Source: Antedon mediterranea | Taxonomy: Eukaryota > Echinodermata > Crinoidea > Comatulida > Antedonidae | Length of the DNA stretch: 64,000 nucleotides | Direction of reading: 5' to 3' | NCBI RefSeq assembly: GCF_964355755.1 | Contig: NC_092674.1 | Location: forward strand, 24,826,001 to 24,890,000 | Part shown: positions 22,001-33,830 of the stretch, piece after piece | Numbering within the stretch: position 1 is the first letter of the stretch | Layout: every line of letters starts with the position of its first letter | Notes under the pieces: model-generated | Told to the model about the DNA's origin: nothing | Seen by the model: the letters and a program-made list of their open reading frames with translations, nothing else | Database searches by the model: none | Translations under genes and position numbers: made by a program

Positions 22001-25000
22001 ATGAACATACAGTATATTAAAGACATAATTAAAATACTTACATCGATACATCTGTAGAGTTTTGATAGACAGACGAGCGTTCTCCTAACTGTTGGATACC
22101 ACATGCCATGGAGGTCAGCAGGTGAAAGAGATGAATTGATGTGTGATGGAGCAGAGTTGGTAATCACTAGCAACAAAAAAACACCATAACATTGTAATAA
22201 GACTTACTGTAATACAGGGAATTGAATATAATGACAAATCGTTTAGTGTGTTCTTTCCAACATTTATTACGCCAAGAACAACTCCTTAAGCTCTGTCTAC
22301 ACTATCAAACTTTATGTGACAAAAAACTACCAAATTTGGCCACATCACACTTTTTTTTGTCAAACTAGTTTGATATTGTGGCAGGCTCATGGTGAATCTG
22401 TGATTCCAACATTTAATGTGTCTATATGTCCACATTGATATGACATCATTATGTCCATATATGGACGCATCACATAAAGTTTGATAGTGTAGACAGGGCT
22501 TTTTACCTGGATTTGCATTTAAATTTTACTTATGGTTTTAACACTCTTCTCTTGATACATTAGTGATGATGATGCTCTATAATTATTCTATTACCTGGGA
22601 ATGAAGATCTCATCTCTGTTCCATTGACGCCATTACTGCCTTGGATAGCTGAGGAGGTGTCAGTGATGTTAGCCACCTCTTGACTGGTTAGAGATCCTAC
22701 AGAACTCTGCCGAGACAGAGAATCTTTTTTAAGACTCTCCGCTATGCTCTGGAAAAAGAGATTAAGCCAATTAAGTATGGTGTCATCATATAATCATCAG
22801 TTTACCAGAATTTATCTGTGTGTTTAAATATCATTTTTGTTTATAGGCATGTCTACCCCAAGCATTTTGCCAACATGCCTTCTTCACCTGTTATCTTTTT
22901 TAAAGTAAATAAATATCACTTTGAATTGAAATCATCAAGCACGCATTCAGAATGGAGTTAACAATGCCATGCCACAGTTCTTTGTTCATCATTTCATTTT
23001 GCAGGCCATCAATAAATTGGTTGGTATTTCACAAAAATCAACATAATATGATGCACCTATGTTGGTTGTTTTGCTTCAAAAAAACTACAATATTACAATA
23101 TACGATATGGTGAAATACAGAGATATTTTTGTATTGGTAATGAAATCAAGAGAAAACTTAGCAATAAAACAAAATCGAAAACCGGTAGATTTACCGCATT
23201 AAAATTGTTTATGTACTGATTTGTACAGGCGTTAATGTAATACCCTTTTCATATCTGCATAAATTGTTACAACTGGTAACCAGGTTTAATCTCCCGATTT
23301 ATTACACATTTTCATACACGCATACTCAAACCCTGAGAAATCTCAGAAGGAAAGCATAGTTGCACGTTATGTGATTACTATGATTGGTCAATTTAATACC
23401 ATACCAGGGCAATACATGTGCTCTGAACATCTCGAAACAAAAACAGGCCTCTATCCTCTCATCAGTGTGTTTTTCTCCCGAGATTTCACATTTCACAAGA
23501 GATTTTCCACAAAATTGTATTCACACTATGAAAACCTGGTTACAAGTTGTTACATTTTGCAGATGTGAAAAGAGTATAAGATTGATTTATAATGATATCT
23601 TTATGAATATATGTCTTCCATTTGGCCTTCAACAACTGAGGCAAAGTAACTACTTTACCTCCATCATCTCTAGTTTTTCTGGGTAGGCTAAGTCACCCGG
23701 AGCAGGACTGTAGTTCATAATGTCCGACTGGATGTAGATATGCGACCGGAAGACAAGTCGTTCTTGTACATCCTCCAACATCTGTCTTGCAATTGTTTCA
23801 AAAGACTTGAGCTCGTTTGCTGTAAACAAATTAAAAAGTTGATTTAGAATCAATGATTTCTGTGTGTAGTTTAAAGATAGCACACTTGTCTGGATAATCA
23901 ATAGTTTATATCTAGGCTAAAATGTATTTTTTTTTCTTTTTGCTTCAGCCAAGATGTAGCTGCTATAATAGGAATCTATATATAAATTTACGTAAGGGCA
24001 AAATTTCGAAAATGGATAACTCTGACCCCGGTTCTACTTACGACTATTCTGTACATGATCCTGCAGCATCTCAATCTTCAGGATACTGCAGAGTTCTGCA
24101 AGAGTCTCCAGATGATTGATGTGGATGATCAGAGGTCTTAAGACATCATACAGGTTGCTAGAAAGACTCTCCAAAAGTAAACTGAACATAAAACAATAAT
24201 AATCATTTAATTAAGTAACCGAAGACTGACTCAGAAAAAAAAGTAGTTTTAAATCTTTAAAAAAACGATTACTTACTCTAACTTTTTGGTAGGTTTTGAA
24301 AAGAAATGGAAAAATAATTGATATTCATCTTCACATACATGAATCATAAATGCACAGCCGCTACGAACCTAAAAAATAAAAATAATAGAAAGATTCTACC
24401 AAACTTTAACATACTTTAAATGCACCATCTACTCATTACACTTGAAAACACTTGGTGAAAGCATTGGAAATTGATTGTACTCAAACACACAACCTCCAGA
24501 TCAATAGCATGGTAGTCCTACCTTTAGACCACCACGCTTGCGCTTTTGAAATTTGTATAATTTTTTTTTTACTTAAGTACGCATAACAGCGAGCTCAAAT
24601 TCGCCAATTACAAGATGAATAAAATATTATGTTTTTAACTTTTTATTAATTACTATGTATTGAATATATTGTAAAATCTAATCAAAGATTTTGAACTTTA
24701 CACATTTGATAATTTATGGTAGACTTACAAGTGCGCAGTGATCTCTAACATGTTTTGATGCTAGCTCTGACACAGCAGCAGCAACGCTAGGCCCTAGCAA
24801 GGTCTGCCGCTGAGCAAAATAGTAGGCGTAACAGTCTTCTAACAAGGCTTGGTATCTGAGAAGAAAAAGAACATACAGTAAAAATGATAGCTCATAAAAA
24901 TTACATTATCTTTTTTTTGTTTCTTATATATTTAGACAAATTGCCAAGGATGACTTTAAGTGAAATAATTTACTATCCTTCTTAAAGGTGGCAATCCTGT

Positions 25001-28000
25001 TCACTAGACACGCATACACACAAGATGCTGTACATAAACAAAGTACTTATTACAAGTCTTTTAGGAGTGGAGTTGTAATTTATCATTAGAAAAAGTCCTA
25101 GGACCCTTGGATTGGCCATAACTCCACGCAAGGTTCCTGGTTTAGCACTCCTAAGGGCCCTCCAAAACTGGGTATTTGCTGCTCATGCTCTGGGCCTCTT
25201 CAGCTCTGGGCCCCTTAAGCTCTGGGTCCCTTAAGCTCTGGGTCCCTTAAGCTCTGGGCACCTTGGGTTTAGCCAGTGAGAGCTGATAGCCATTACACCA
25301 TGGATCATCACATACACCTGTACACTTACTCTGGTCCTCTGTTATAACGTAGTTCAACTTGTTCCATAATTGATTTCACTTTTGGCGCACTCGTTCGGAA
25401 GTTTCCATAAAATAACGTAAACGCATTTTCAGACTGTGAATCGGAATCCTGTAAACAAATTAACAATTTACTGTAATATAAATTGATTAAAAAAAAATAA
25501 ATTGTGAAACTGGTTTGTAACATAAAAACTTTTTTTTTTATAGAAAACGTAGAAGAAAAAACGCCCCTTTAAAGGAATACCTCTATTAGGGGGACACTAG
25601 AGGAAATACTATGGCCAACCATAAGAGGACACTTGTTGGTGCCTTCTTAATATGGTATTGTTTATTAATATGGTATACATGAACTGTGTATTAATTATAT
25701 TTAATTAACATTAATAGATCATATACAAGTTTAAAACACTAATTTAAAGCCAAATTTGTGTGGATACGGAGTAACTTTCAATATAATTAAGGAATAAAGA
25801 AATCAATAATTCTTCCGAAGGAGACCTTTACAACAATAAAAATTGCTGTTTACTATAATATCTAAAAAAACCCAAAATTATCATTTAGGCAAGATGAAAA
25901 AAAAAATTAACAACCTTGCGAGTGAGTACTTGTTGTGTTGAATTTTGTAGGGTGTTATAAACACTTGACCTCATCAATTGACATGCCTTGGATAAACAAC
26001 CTTTGAACTTTGTTTGATAAAGTTGTGATTCCTTGAAATGTGGCTGTGGTAGAAATAAACAAAATGTATAAAGCTCTGTCTACACTATCAAATTTTATTT
26101 GACAAAAAATGTGATGTGCCCATATATAGACATGATGATGTCATATCACTACCATATTTGGGCACATCATACTTTTTTGTCAAACTAGTTCGATAGTGAA
26201 GACGAAGCTTAAGAATATTTAAAAATCAGACAAATACTGTAGCAGAAACTATTACTCCACTTCCATTTGGCCTGGATGCATTATGAACTTTCTCAACATG
26301 TTAAGGAAGTACTGCCCTGTATTATCTGATAAGCGCCTTCATATTCATATGGCCTGTGTAGATTATTATTTTTATCAACATATAAAGGCAGAAACTGGAG
26401 AGCCCTATACAATTTCTTTTCCTTATTAAAAATAACTAAAGTTCTGTCTTCACCACCAAACTTTATAAGATAAAAAAATATGATGTACCCATATATGGAC
26501 ATGATGACATCATATCACTACCATATTTGGGCAAATCACACTAAGTTTGATAGTGTAGACAGAGCTTAAGCATTTCTTCCTTCATCACTTTAAATGAACT
26601 ATTTACAACAGTGCTGTTAAAAAAACTTACATTAGAAGATATATATGTGATGCACTCATCCAATTTAGACAGTACAGGTACAAGAGAATCACCAGTCACA
26701 GAAAATGTTGGTGAAGCGAGTTTCTACAAGAAAATAAATAAGAGTTCAGGTTTTCATTAAACAAGCTCGATAACTAGTAAAACACTCAGGAAAAGAGCAG
26801 CCTAGCTCAATCAGATAAACTGGTGGTAGTCAATGTGTTGTGCGCTGAACCGTGAAACAGTTAAGACTTAATGGGCTATCCTTGGTGAGTTACACCAAAA
26901 TACAACAACATCCCTGTGCTTATGAAGTTTATTTACTGTGATCACTAATAATGCCACACATCGCAATAGCATGGTGTCATATTGGCAATCCAATGGCTAA
27001 ACTGGGGGTAGTCACTGTGTTGTGCACTGAACCGTGAAACACCATAGGTTACAGACTTAATGGGCTATCCTTGGTGCGTTACACAAAAATACAACAACAT
27101 CCCTGTGCTTATGAAGTTTATTTACTGTGATCACTTATAATGCCACACATCGCAATAGCATGGTGTCATATTGGCAATCCAATTGCTAAACTGGGAGTAG
27201 TCACTGTGTTGTGCACTGAACCGTGAAACACCATAGGTTGCAGACTTAATGGGCTATCTTTGGTGCGTTACACCAAAATACAACAACATCCCTGTGCTTA
27301 TCAAGTTTATTTACTGCGGTCACCAATAATGCCACACATCGCAATAGCATGGTGTCATAATAATAATTGGCAATGCAATTAAAACTAGCGTAGTCTGCTA
27401 AACTGGGGGTAGTCACTGTGTTGTGCGTTGAACCGTGAAAGACCATACTTTACAAACTTAGTTGGCTATCTTTGATGCGCAACACCAAAAAATCCGGTGC
27501 TTAGTTTATTTACTGTGGTCACTAATAATGCCATACATCGCAATAGCATGGTGTGCATGTGCATATATTGTGCACTCATTTTATTTAAAAAAACAAAATA
27601 TTTCAATATATTATTAAAGCAAATTATATATATATATAATGATAATGAACTTGTATATAAACAAAATTATAACACTAAGGCTTAGAAAAAAATTAAAAAT
27701 ATTGATGATGCTGATAAAACTAATTTGCATATAGGATCATTATAAACTGTTGACTTACTGTGTTAATTCGTTCCAGCTCATTGAAGTATGACAGCTTACT
27801 GGTAATGGTCTCTGCTTTATTTACTAAGCTTGTCTGAAAAAAAAACCTGTTTTGTTAGAAATAGAATTTAATACAATTTGATAGGCATCCTTGGAAAAAA
27901 AAAAGACTATGTTGAGGCCCAAAGTTGTCCCCTATGAATTGTACTGAAATCAAAAGATTCACTTTTATGGGATATCTGTCATGTTATACTGATCTTTCTT

Positions 28001-30307
28001 TTATTCAAAGGTCTAGACCTCTCTTGTTTTACTTGTTTTCTCAGAGACAGGATTCGTGGAGAGCAATTGAAGATTTTGCAAATAGGAGGCCTACAGCTAG
28101 AAGGCCTAGTGTGGTGTGTGTGGTAGTGGCTGTGTGAACTGCTATGCCAGGGTAATCCCCTACTCATCTCGAAAGATGTTACAAGGTTTTTTAAAGGTTA
28201 CACAAGCATTTTGTGTACACTGAACCTAAATTTTGTAGTCCTTATCCGAGAAGACTTATATCTTACCACCAGAACCATGGAACGAGTAAGGCTTGAACCC
28301 TTGCTGATATTATTAATAATAATATATGATATTTATAAGGCGTCCTTTGGAAAAAAGAACATAGCGCTGTACACACATAAAATATGCATCACACACTTAA
28401 ATGTTACTCCCTTCTTACTACTTACTTGTTCTCTCAGAGACTCCTCACAGGCTTCATGGAGAGCGTTCGTCTTCGTGGAGACAAACACATGTTGCTTCTG
28501 AAGCTTCTCTAAGTGAACCAGCGCCCTCGATACTTCCTGCAGCACGTCCTCGCACTGTTGTTTGTATTCTGATAACTGATCACAATGAGCTCTGATAAAA
28601 TAAAACAAATGTTTATTATAATGCTACTTACAGGCAACACTTCTAGTATAAGGACACTTTAAGTTTGATATACAAAGATCCTGTGGTCGTAAAAAAAATA
28701 AAAATATGAAGTGTCCAAAAAAATGAACATGATGATGTCATATCACTACCATATTTAGGTATATCACTACCATATTTGGGCACATCACTCTTCTTGAAAC
28801 TAGTTCATTGATAGTGTCGACAGAGCTTTTAGGCTTAGGGAAAAACTTAAAAGTAAAAATTTAAGGGAAATACTGAAATAGTTATTGAGTGAATATTTCA
28901 CAATATAGTCACAGGATTTTGAAATATTGATGGGTTGTGAGAGTCTAAAAAATAAACTTATCCTAATATTGAGCACCCCCTTGAATCCTCCAATTATCTA
29001 CATACATACATACATTAGCGCACCCATAATTTAAGGAATTTTATTTAGATTTAATAATTTATCATACTTGTAAGAAATTTCTTCATCCATATCCATCAGT
29101 TGTTCAACTTTATTAAACCAAGCAAAAAACTAGAAAAGAAAAAGACTTTTTGTTTGCCGAAAAAGAAAATACAGCATAGATATGTACCTGAAGATGAATA
29201 CATAAAGGTTGAAATATATATATATAATGGTTTACGTCAATTTTTTCGGAGTTTATTTTATAATTTCATAGTATATACTGGACAAGTTTTGTTAGAATAA
29301 AAAGATAGGATATAGATTATTTTCATAAATGATGTAAACAAAATAATAACTTAAAATTAATAATGATTTATTAAAATTGTCTGCTGAAATGTATAACATT
29401 AACAATATTTATAACAAATACATTTTTTTTTAAATTTTATTTATTTGTAGGGTAATGCACAAAAACCCTATAGCAATATAAAATGCATTTGATTTTAATT
29501 CAGCACAACCAAATATAAAAATATGCATGGTTGTGGAAAATATAAATATTAAATAATATCAAAAAACACACTAACTTGTTGCACATTTTCAATTTTCTCA
29601 TTTTCCATATTAAGTGAAGCAAAACCCTGATTGATGACATCTTCACCGACATTGGAGAAGTCAGATGATAACATCGGTCTGTTTTGACTAAACATTCCAA
29701 TTTCGTCAATTGGTATCTGTGAAATAATAAAACATTATATTAAAAGTAATTTTCTTACCCACAGTATAGATAGGCTCTACCTAATATAGGCCTAGCTAGG
29801 CCATGTCATGACAATATGATCAACAGTGAGTCAGTTATTAGTTAGGCCTACCTAGATAGCCTAGTCTAGCTAGGAGCCTACCTAGGCTAGTACTGTAGGG
29901 CCTAATTATTAATACTATTAATAAATATATGCCTAGGCAGGCTAGGCCTTCTTCTTCTTCTATAAGCTTTTAGTTAGAGCCTGCCTATTATTAGACTAGC
30001 CTAGGCCTAGGTATTATAAATACCCTAGCTAGGCTAGGCCTAGACAAGTTGGGTGTCCGCGAATCAGGCGAGACGTGATGACGTGGGCTTCCTATTCAAC
30101 GAAAACACAGCCTAGGCCTAGCCTAGTTCTGATAATATTATTATTTACCTCTATTGGCAGAGGCCTAGTGGAAGCAATTGTTGCCAATTCCATGAAACTA
30201 TCTTTCTGAATGTCAGATAGCGGCGCTTTTGGGTCCCCTTTATGTTCCCAATAGCTCAGTTTTTCACGAATAACTTTAGCGTTTCTCATCTTCGTGGATT
30301 CAGCCAT
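15991..30307 (-). CDS. COG3: Conserved oligomeric Golgi complex subunit 3 (complete, 22 coding exons)
   Basis: Exons (minus): 30307-30149, 29716-29576, 29129-29068, 28591-28426, 27833-27759, 26723-26631, 26043-25915, 25448-25330, 24855-24729, 24368-24277, 24181-24042, 23819-23659, 22748-22595, 22166-22042, 21858-21769, 21468-21348, 20790-20708, 19417-19283, 18420-18345, 18208-18081, 16760-16662 and 16020-15991. Phases agree at every junction; the total is 2505 nt, 834 residues, close to the 828 of human COG3. Recognisable blocks are [20 protein letters not shown] (exon 4), [17 protein letters not shown] (exon 8), [20 protein letters not shown] (exon 14) and [15 protein letters not shown]-like sequence in exon 20. 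COG3 belongs to lobe A of the COG tethering complex, which acts in retrograde transport within the Golgi. The exon 7 donor (gttgtt) is weak but in phase. Confidence 0.95.
16263..16404. mobile_element. Inverted-repeat element (family 1 MITE) in the last COG3 intron
   Basis: The left end AAGCTCTGTCTA is paired with TAGTTTGATAGTGTAGACAG on the right. The middle has the shared core of the family: GATGATGTCAT, then two ACTACCATATTT repeats. It is the same family as copies at 13719, 26071, 26438, 35337, 37641, 42016 and 62454. Confidence 0.75.
16855..17957. repeat. 32-33 bp tandem satellite in a COG3 intron
   Basis: More than 30 copies of a unit that reads ATTCAGGGGACACATCTATT followed by AAGGGACACCTT lie between exons 21 and 20. 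The unit alternates between 32 and 33 nt through AAGGG/AAAGGG. The core copies are very similar and both edges are diverged, as expected for unequal exchange. Shorter blocks of the same GGGACAC motif occur at 2555-2600, 15563-15785 and 25565-25640. Confidence 0.9.
18597..19000 (-). mobile_element. Truncated non-LTR retrotransposon (C-terminal reverse transcriptase part)
   Basis: The minus-strand frame 18980-18729 includes [20 protein letters not shown], a form typical of the C-terminal region of CR1/L2-like ORF2 proteins (compare the family pattern YKCLH-LAP-YL). It ends with INCNNLP-like sequence ([11 protein letters not shown]), matching the usual WNSLP-E block. An A-rich tail follows down to about 18597. 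Only the last part of the element is present, inside COG3 intron 18. Confidence 0.6.
19159..19230. mobile_element. Partial family 1 MITE
   Basis: The left end AAGCTCTGTCTACACTA is followed by TGTGATGTGCCCATATAT and the ACTACCATATTTGGGCACA core. The right inverted end is missing, so the copy is truncated. Confidence 0.55.
19495..19710. repeat. Two-unit direct repeat in a COG3 intron
   Basis: Two diverged units of about 120 bp share ATGTTCCTT, GGGGCTAGGCC/GGGGCCTAGGCC, GTTGA-GC-GTACC and TTTGGGCTTGAATCT. No coding potential is seen. This is the intron between exons 18 and 17. Confidence 0.5.
20836..21215. repeat. 16-bp minisatellite in a COG3 intron
   Basis: About 17 near-identical copies of GAGACAACCAGGCCGT cover 20905-21174. 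They are flanked on both sides by degenerate relatives (TAGGACAACTAGGCCG, AGGACAACTAC). Because 16 is not a multiple of three, every minus-strand frame stays open and gives the same 16-residue peptide cycle ([16 protein letters not shown]). It is intronic, between exons 17 and 16, so I do not call it coding. Confidence 0.9.
21280..21340 (-). repeat. tRNA-like SINE fragment
   Basis: The minus strand reads GCATGGTGGTTAACATACTT then GCCTTCCAACCCC, close to the 5' half of tRNA-derived SINEs with an A-box-like TGGTTAACA. It is short and diverged, so the call is tentative. Confidence 0.35.
22288..22502. mobile_element. Composite family 1 MITE
   Basis: It starts with TAAGCTCTGTCTACACTATC, passes an internal right end (CAAACTAGTTTGATATTGTG near 22360), and then a second half in reversed order ends with TTTGATAGTGTAGACAGGGC at 22499. 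It looks like one element inserted in, or recombined with, another of the same family. Confidence 0.6.
24478..24550 (-). repeat. tRNA-derived SINE fragment
   Basis: The minus strand reads GCGTGGTGGTCTAAAGGTAG, then GATCTGGAGGTTGTGTGTTT, so A-box-like and degenerate B-box-like segments sit at about the tRNA spacing. The GATCTGGAGG stem is shared with the hairpin element at 11-275. It lies in COG3 intron 9. Confidence 0.45.
25196..25262. repeat. 17-bp tandem repeat
   Basis: About four copies of AGCTCTGGGTCCCTTAA lie in the COG3 intron between exons 9 and 8. Confidence 0.75.
26071..26213. mobile_element. Family 1 MITE
   Basis: The left end AAGCTCTGTCTACACTATCA pairs with a slightly diverged right end (GATAGTGAAGACGAAGCTT). 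The core has ATGATGATGTCATATCACTA and TTTGGGCACATCA. It lies just upstream of COG3 exon 7 on the minus strand. Confidence 0.75.
26438..26570. mobile_element. Family 1 MITE
   Basis: The left end is diverged (AAGTTCTGTCTTCACCACCA); the right end is intact (GTTTGATAGTGTAGACAGAG then CTTAA). The shared core GACATGATGACATCATATCA is present. It lies in the intron between COG3 exons 7 and 6. Confidence 0.75.
26815..27560. repeat. Four-unit tandem repeat, unit about 180-210 bp
   Basis: The start GTAGTCA followed by a TGTTGTGCACTGAACCGTG-like string recurs at 26826, 27008, 27197 and 27409. Each unit holds CTTAATGGGCTATC, ACAACATCCCTGTGCTTATG and CCACACATCGCAATAGCATG. The last unit has an extra segment of about 25 nt. 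It lies between COG3 exons 6 and 5. Confidence 0.85.
28029..28065 (-). pseudogene. Possible fragment of duplicated COG3 exon 4 end
   Basis: The plus-strand text ACTTGTTTTCTCAGAGAC, then GATTCGTGGAGAGC, closely matches the donor and end of exon 4 (ACTTGTTCTCTCAGAGAC, then GCTTCATGGAGAGC at 28421-28465) about 390 nt away. Only some 35-40 nt can be aligned, so chance or a partial duplication are both possible. Confidence 0.3.
28255..28378 (-). repeat. Retroelement tail with tRNA-like B box
   Basis: The minus strand starts TGTACAGCGCTATGTTCTTT, passes GGACGCCTTATAAATAT and ends near CAAGGGTTCAAGCCTTACTC, which includes a B-box-like GGGTTCAAGCC. This combination of AGCGCTAT tail and tRNA-like segment suggests a SINE or LINE remnant. 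Confidence 0.35.
28690..28830. mobile_element. Family 1 MITE, left end diverged
   Basis: The core GAACATGATGATGTCATATC and two ACTACCATATTT repeats are followed by TTGATAGTGTCGACAGAGCT at the right end. The left end is not clear. Confidence 0.6.
29760..30130. repeat. AGGCCTA/CTAGGC-rich patch in COG3 intron 1
   Basis: A dense run of overlapping TAGGCCTA, GCTAGGCC and CCTAGGC words, largely palindromic, fills the first intron of COG3 within 200-550 nt of its start codon. The same octamer is scattered over the whole window, but never at this density. Confidence 0.7.
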
Positions 30308-33300
30308 TTTTGCAGACGACGTAAACAGTACGAATATGACGCGCCTTCTGTGCAAAAAAAAAAAAAAACATGATTGGATTAGCAAATTTTGACCATTTTG
30401 TTTTATTGGAACTCTAGGCCTTGTAGGTACGTCGGGACTTGATGTTATTACATGGTGACATTAGCGCAATATATATACACACATTATATGTCACAATATG
30501 CATATTATGCAAATAATTAACTCGGAAAAGTGGCCTATTTTGTAATTTGTTTCGTGTAAATAATAATTACCGTACACACACAATTGTCTTTAATCCTTCC
30601 GTCAGCAATCTTTCCAGCAATTTAGAAAATTCTTAAATCATATCATCCTGTTTTTATGATAATCATTGTTGGTTTTTTAGTGCCACGAGCACCGAATAAT
30701 AATACTTTATAGCTGTTTTCATATTCAACACACCTCAAAAACAGTATAGGCCTAAGATTTTTCTTCTGTAGGCCTACTCTGATTCCCTGCTGCTGTGTTA
30801 ATTTGATGCCAGCTATAAAATATGGGCTCTAAAAACGATTGAGAACATTTATAATTAAAATCGCACATACTTTGATAGAGTGGTACAAAAATCAAATCCG
30901 TTATAGAATATTAAATATAGCATGTATACCTTGAACCTTAAAGTAATAATACCGTAAAATTAACTTTAGAACACCTGCTTGTATTCTTCTTGCCATTTGA
31001 TTAGTTAAATACGTATCACGTGCCATTCATTATTTTGCACATAATGAACGATGAACAGCAGCTAGATTATGTAATGTTTAACTCTTTTTTTTGGTGTAAA
31101 AATCCTGATAATTTTAGCCACTCGAGTAATTTTGTTCACGCCGTCAATAACTGTTCTACACCGGGTCCAAAATTGGAACGCTGGGCGGGGTAATTGTGAT
31201 TCAAGATGAATCAATTCAATACAAATTTAGTTTGGTGTTTTTTAAAAACGAATAATTAATATTTTCGTTAAATGTTGTCGCCTCATTAGAAATAGAGCAG
31301 TCTTTCTCATGAAATAATCTCACCATCGATTCTAACTCATAAACATTCATTATTTGTATAATATATCTATGGCTGGCTTTCTTCTGAGGGCTGAATTCGA
31401 CTCGTGTGACACTGATCTCGCCTATCAAACTTGTCCCCGATATTTTCCTGGGGTTTCCCCTGCTTTCTTGCATATGTAATTATCAAAGGGAACTTCCCGT
31501 TCGACTGACACCCCATTCACAGCGAATCCTGAACCGGTTTTATCAATGAATGGGACCTTTAGAAAACGTATGAATAGAGTGTCAATAAGTACGATTCGAC
31601 GGGATTTCCCGTTCTTAAAATAATACCTAAAATAATTTATTCTGGAATCCGGGTTGCTATAAATACATAAATAGTCAGATATTATAAAATACACCATTAG
31701 CACCCCTGTGACACAGGTATTAGGATGTAAGTCACGGGCTCCAAGAGAGAGAAACAACGTCATTGCTAAACTCAGCCTAATTTAGAAAAGCTTCATCTCT
31801 GAATTTCCAGGTAAACATTTTAATATTGCTATTGCAATGAGTATTATAGTAGTCTAAGACATTATTAGTTCACTATTTATAAGTAAATTTCCCCGAAACC
31901 TTGAAACACCGGAATGGTGTTCGGGGGTGGTTTAGTTTTTTTTTACGAACTCCGAAACCAGTTCTAGAAATACCGGGGGTGTGTCCGGAGAGGGATAGTT
32001 TAGCCATGTAGTTCGATTTATTTAGCTGGAACCGTTTAAATTATTCATTTCAATGTAATCGGGGATAGGCCTACGCAAAATAAAAAGAGTATGATCATTA
32101 CCAAATCTTAGGCTTATAATACTAGTTTGCATGTGTCGGATTTGGACTGTGTCACAGACCCGATGCCTGAGTTCATTGTTTTGTGGAGAAATAGTGACGT
32201 TTATAACTCATAAGTTGTGTGCCATGCATGTATATTATGAAGTAATTACAATCTAGTGTTTCATAAATTAATACTACAACAATTAAAATGACTCAAGTTT
32301 AAATTTCAAGATTTTATTTGCACATTTACAGACACCGTTTCATGTTAAAATTCTACAATCATCAGGTGAATAAAATAAAGAATAATATAGTAGTAGTACA
32401 ACAACGCGGGTGATATTAATTAAGGTCAGGTTATTGATAAAATAATAATTTCGTTTGTAGAGATGATATGATTTGAATTTATTTGAAAAAATACATAAAA
32501 AATGATTTATACTGTAGCTATTGACTTTACAGATAAATAAATTTATAGAAGATTTTCCAGGATAGTCTAAAAAACCCAGTATGTTATATTCCATTGGGGT
32601 CACAGCTTCCGTTATACAGATAGGCATACTTATACTTTATCGTATCTAATATGAAATGATACTTAGATCGTATAAGATAAAAAAAAAACAGGCTATGGAA
32701 ATTAGTTTGTCCGACGCGATAATGATCAAGTGGTTGATAACTCGTGGCTAGCTGTGGAATAAACATCTTTTAATAGTGGAATGTTCAGTTTTAATAACTA
32801 ATTAAGGATGTTTCAATCAATTAATCATAAATATGTTTATAAAATTTTCTTTATAATCTAACCGGTAGGAGACATTGATAGAGGAATCCCTGCAGGTCGA
32901 TTGCACAGATTGTATTATTATCAAACATGGCCTCTTCGATCTTCCTATTGATGGGTGGTACAGTGATATCAACCAAGCAGGTATGGTATGCAGTCACGTT
33001 TTGTCAACACTTATCAAATCCAAGTAGAAGACAGTATTTGCAATATTTTCATTTTATCTAACATCAATTAGATAAACTAAATAATCATTTATACTGTTTA
33101 AAGAAATAGAATTGATGGACAATTGTGACCAGGGTATATTTTAATGATAAGGATTGTCGGGTGTACAGTATTTGACTCAACTATCATGTCGTTTTCGTCA
33201 ACACGTTTCAAATGTAAGTAGAAGACACAATTTGCAATGTTTTCATTTCCAATCAATACAATGAATGGTCGTTGTTCTCCTTTAGAATAAATAGAAATTG

Positions 33301-33389
33301 TGACCCATTTGATTATAAGGCTTGTCATAGAATAATTTGAACTAATTCAATCGATCAAACCCATCTAGCAAGTAAACAAACCTCCACCA

Positions 33390-33830
33390 ATCAAAACCAC
33401 TCTTCACAAATCAGCTTATTAACTAACGAAACCTATGTCAGCCAACCATACAGGTAAACAAACACAACCAACTCTCGAACCAAAACAACCATCACAACAA
33501 AAATCAACCAACCACAGAAAAAACCTGACCAAAACATAATTAAAATGCCAACCACCGAACCAACTAACTAACCAATCAAGCATCGAAACAACTAACCAAT
33601 CAACACATTAACCAATCAAGCATTGAACCAATTAACCAATCAACATATTAACCAATCACACATTAAACCAATTATCACATTAACCAATCAAGCATCATCA
33701 AACTAACTAACCAATCAATACATTAACCAATCAAGCATCAGACCAATTACGCAAGAACCAATCAAGCATCACATCAACTAGCCAATAAGCACATTAACCA
33801 CTCAAGCCTATTATACAAACAACTCACCAA
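33390..33830. repeat. Degenerate AACCAATCA array
   Basis: AACCAATCA/AACCAATTA words recur every 10-30 nt, often inside a longer phrase CACATTAACCAATCAAGCAT. At least a dozen forward CCAAT pentamers are present, all on the same strand. It appears to be a simple-sequence-derived minisatellite. Confidence 0.7.

Noticed and set aside
31425-31763. 112-codon minus-strand frame
   Set aside because: No recognisable family and no splice partners that make sense; AT-rich background of this size class is common here.
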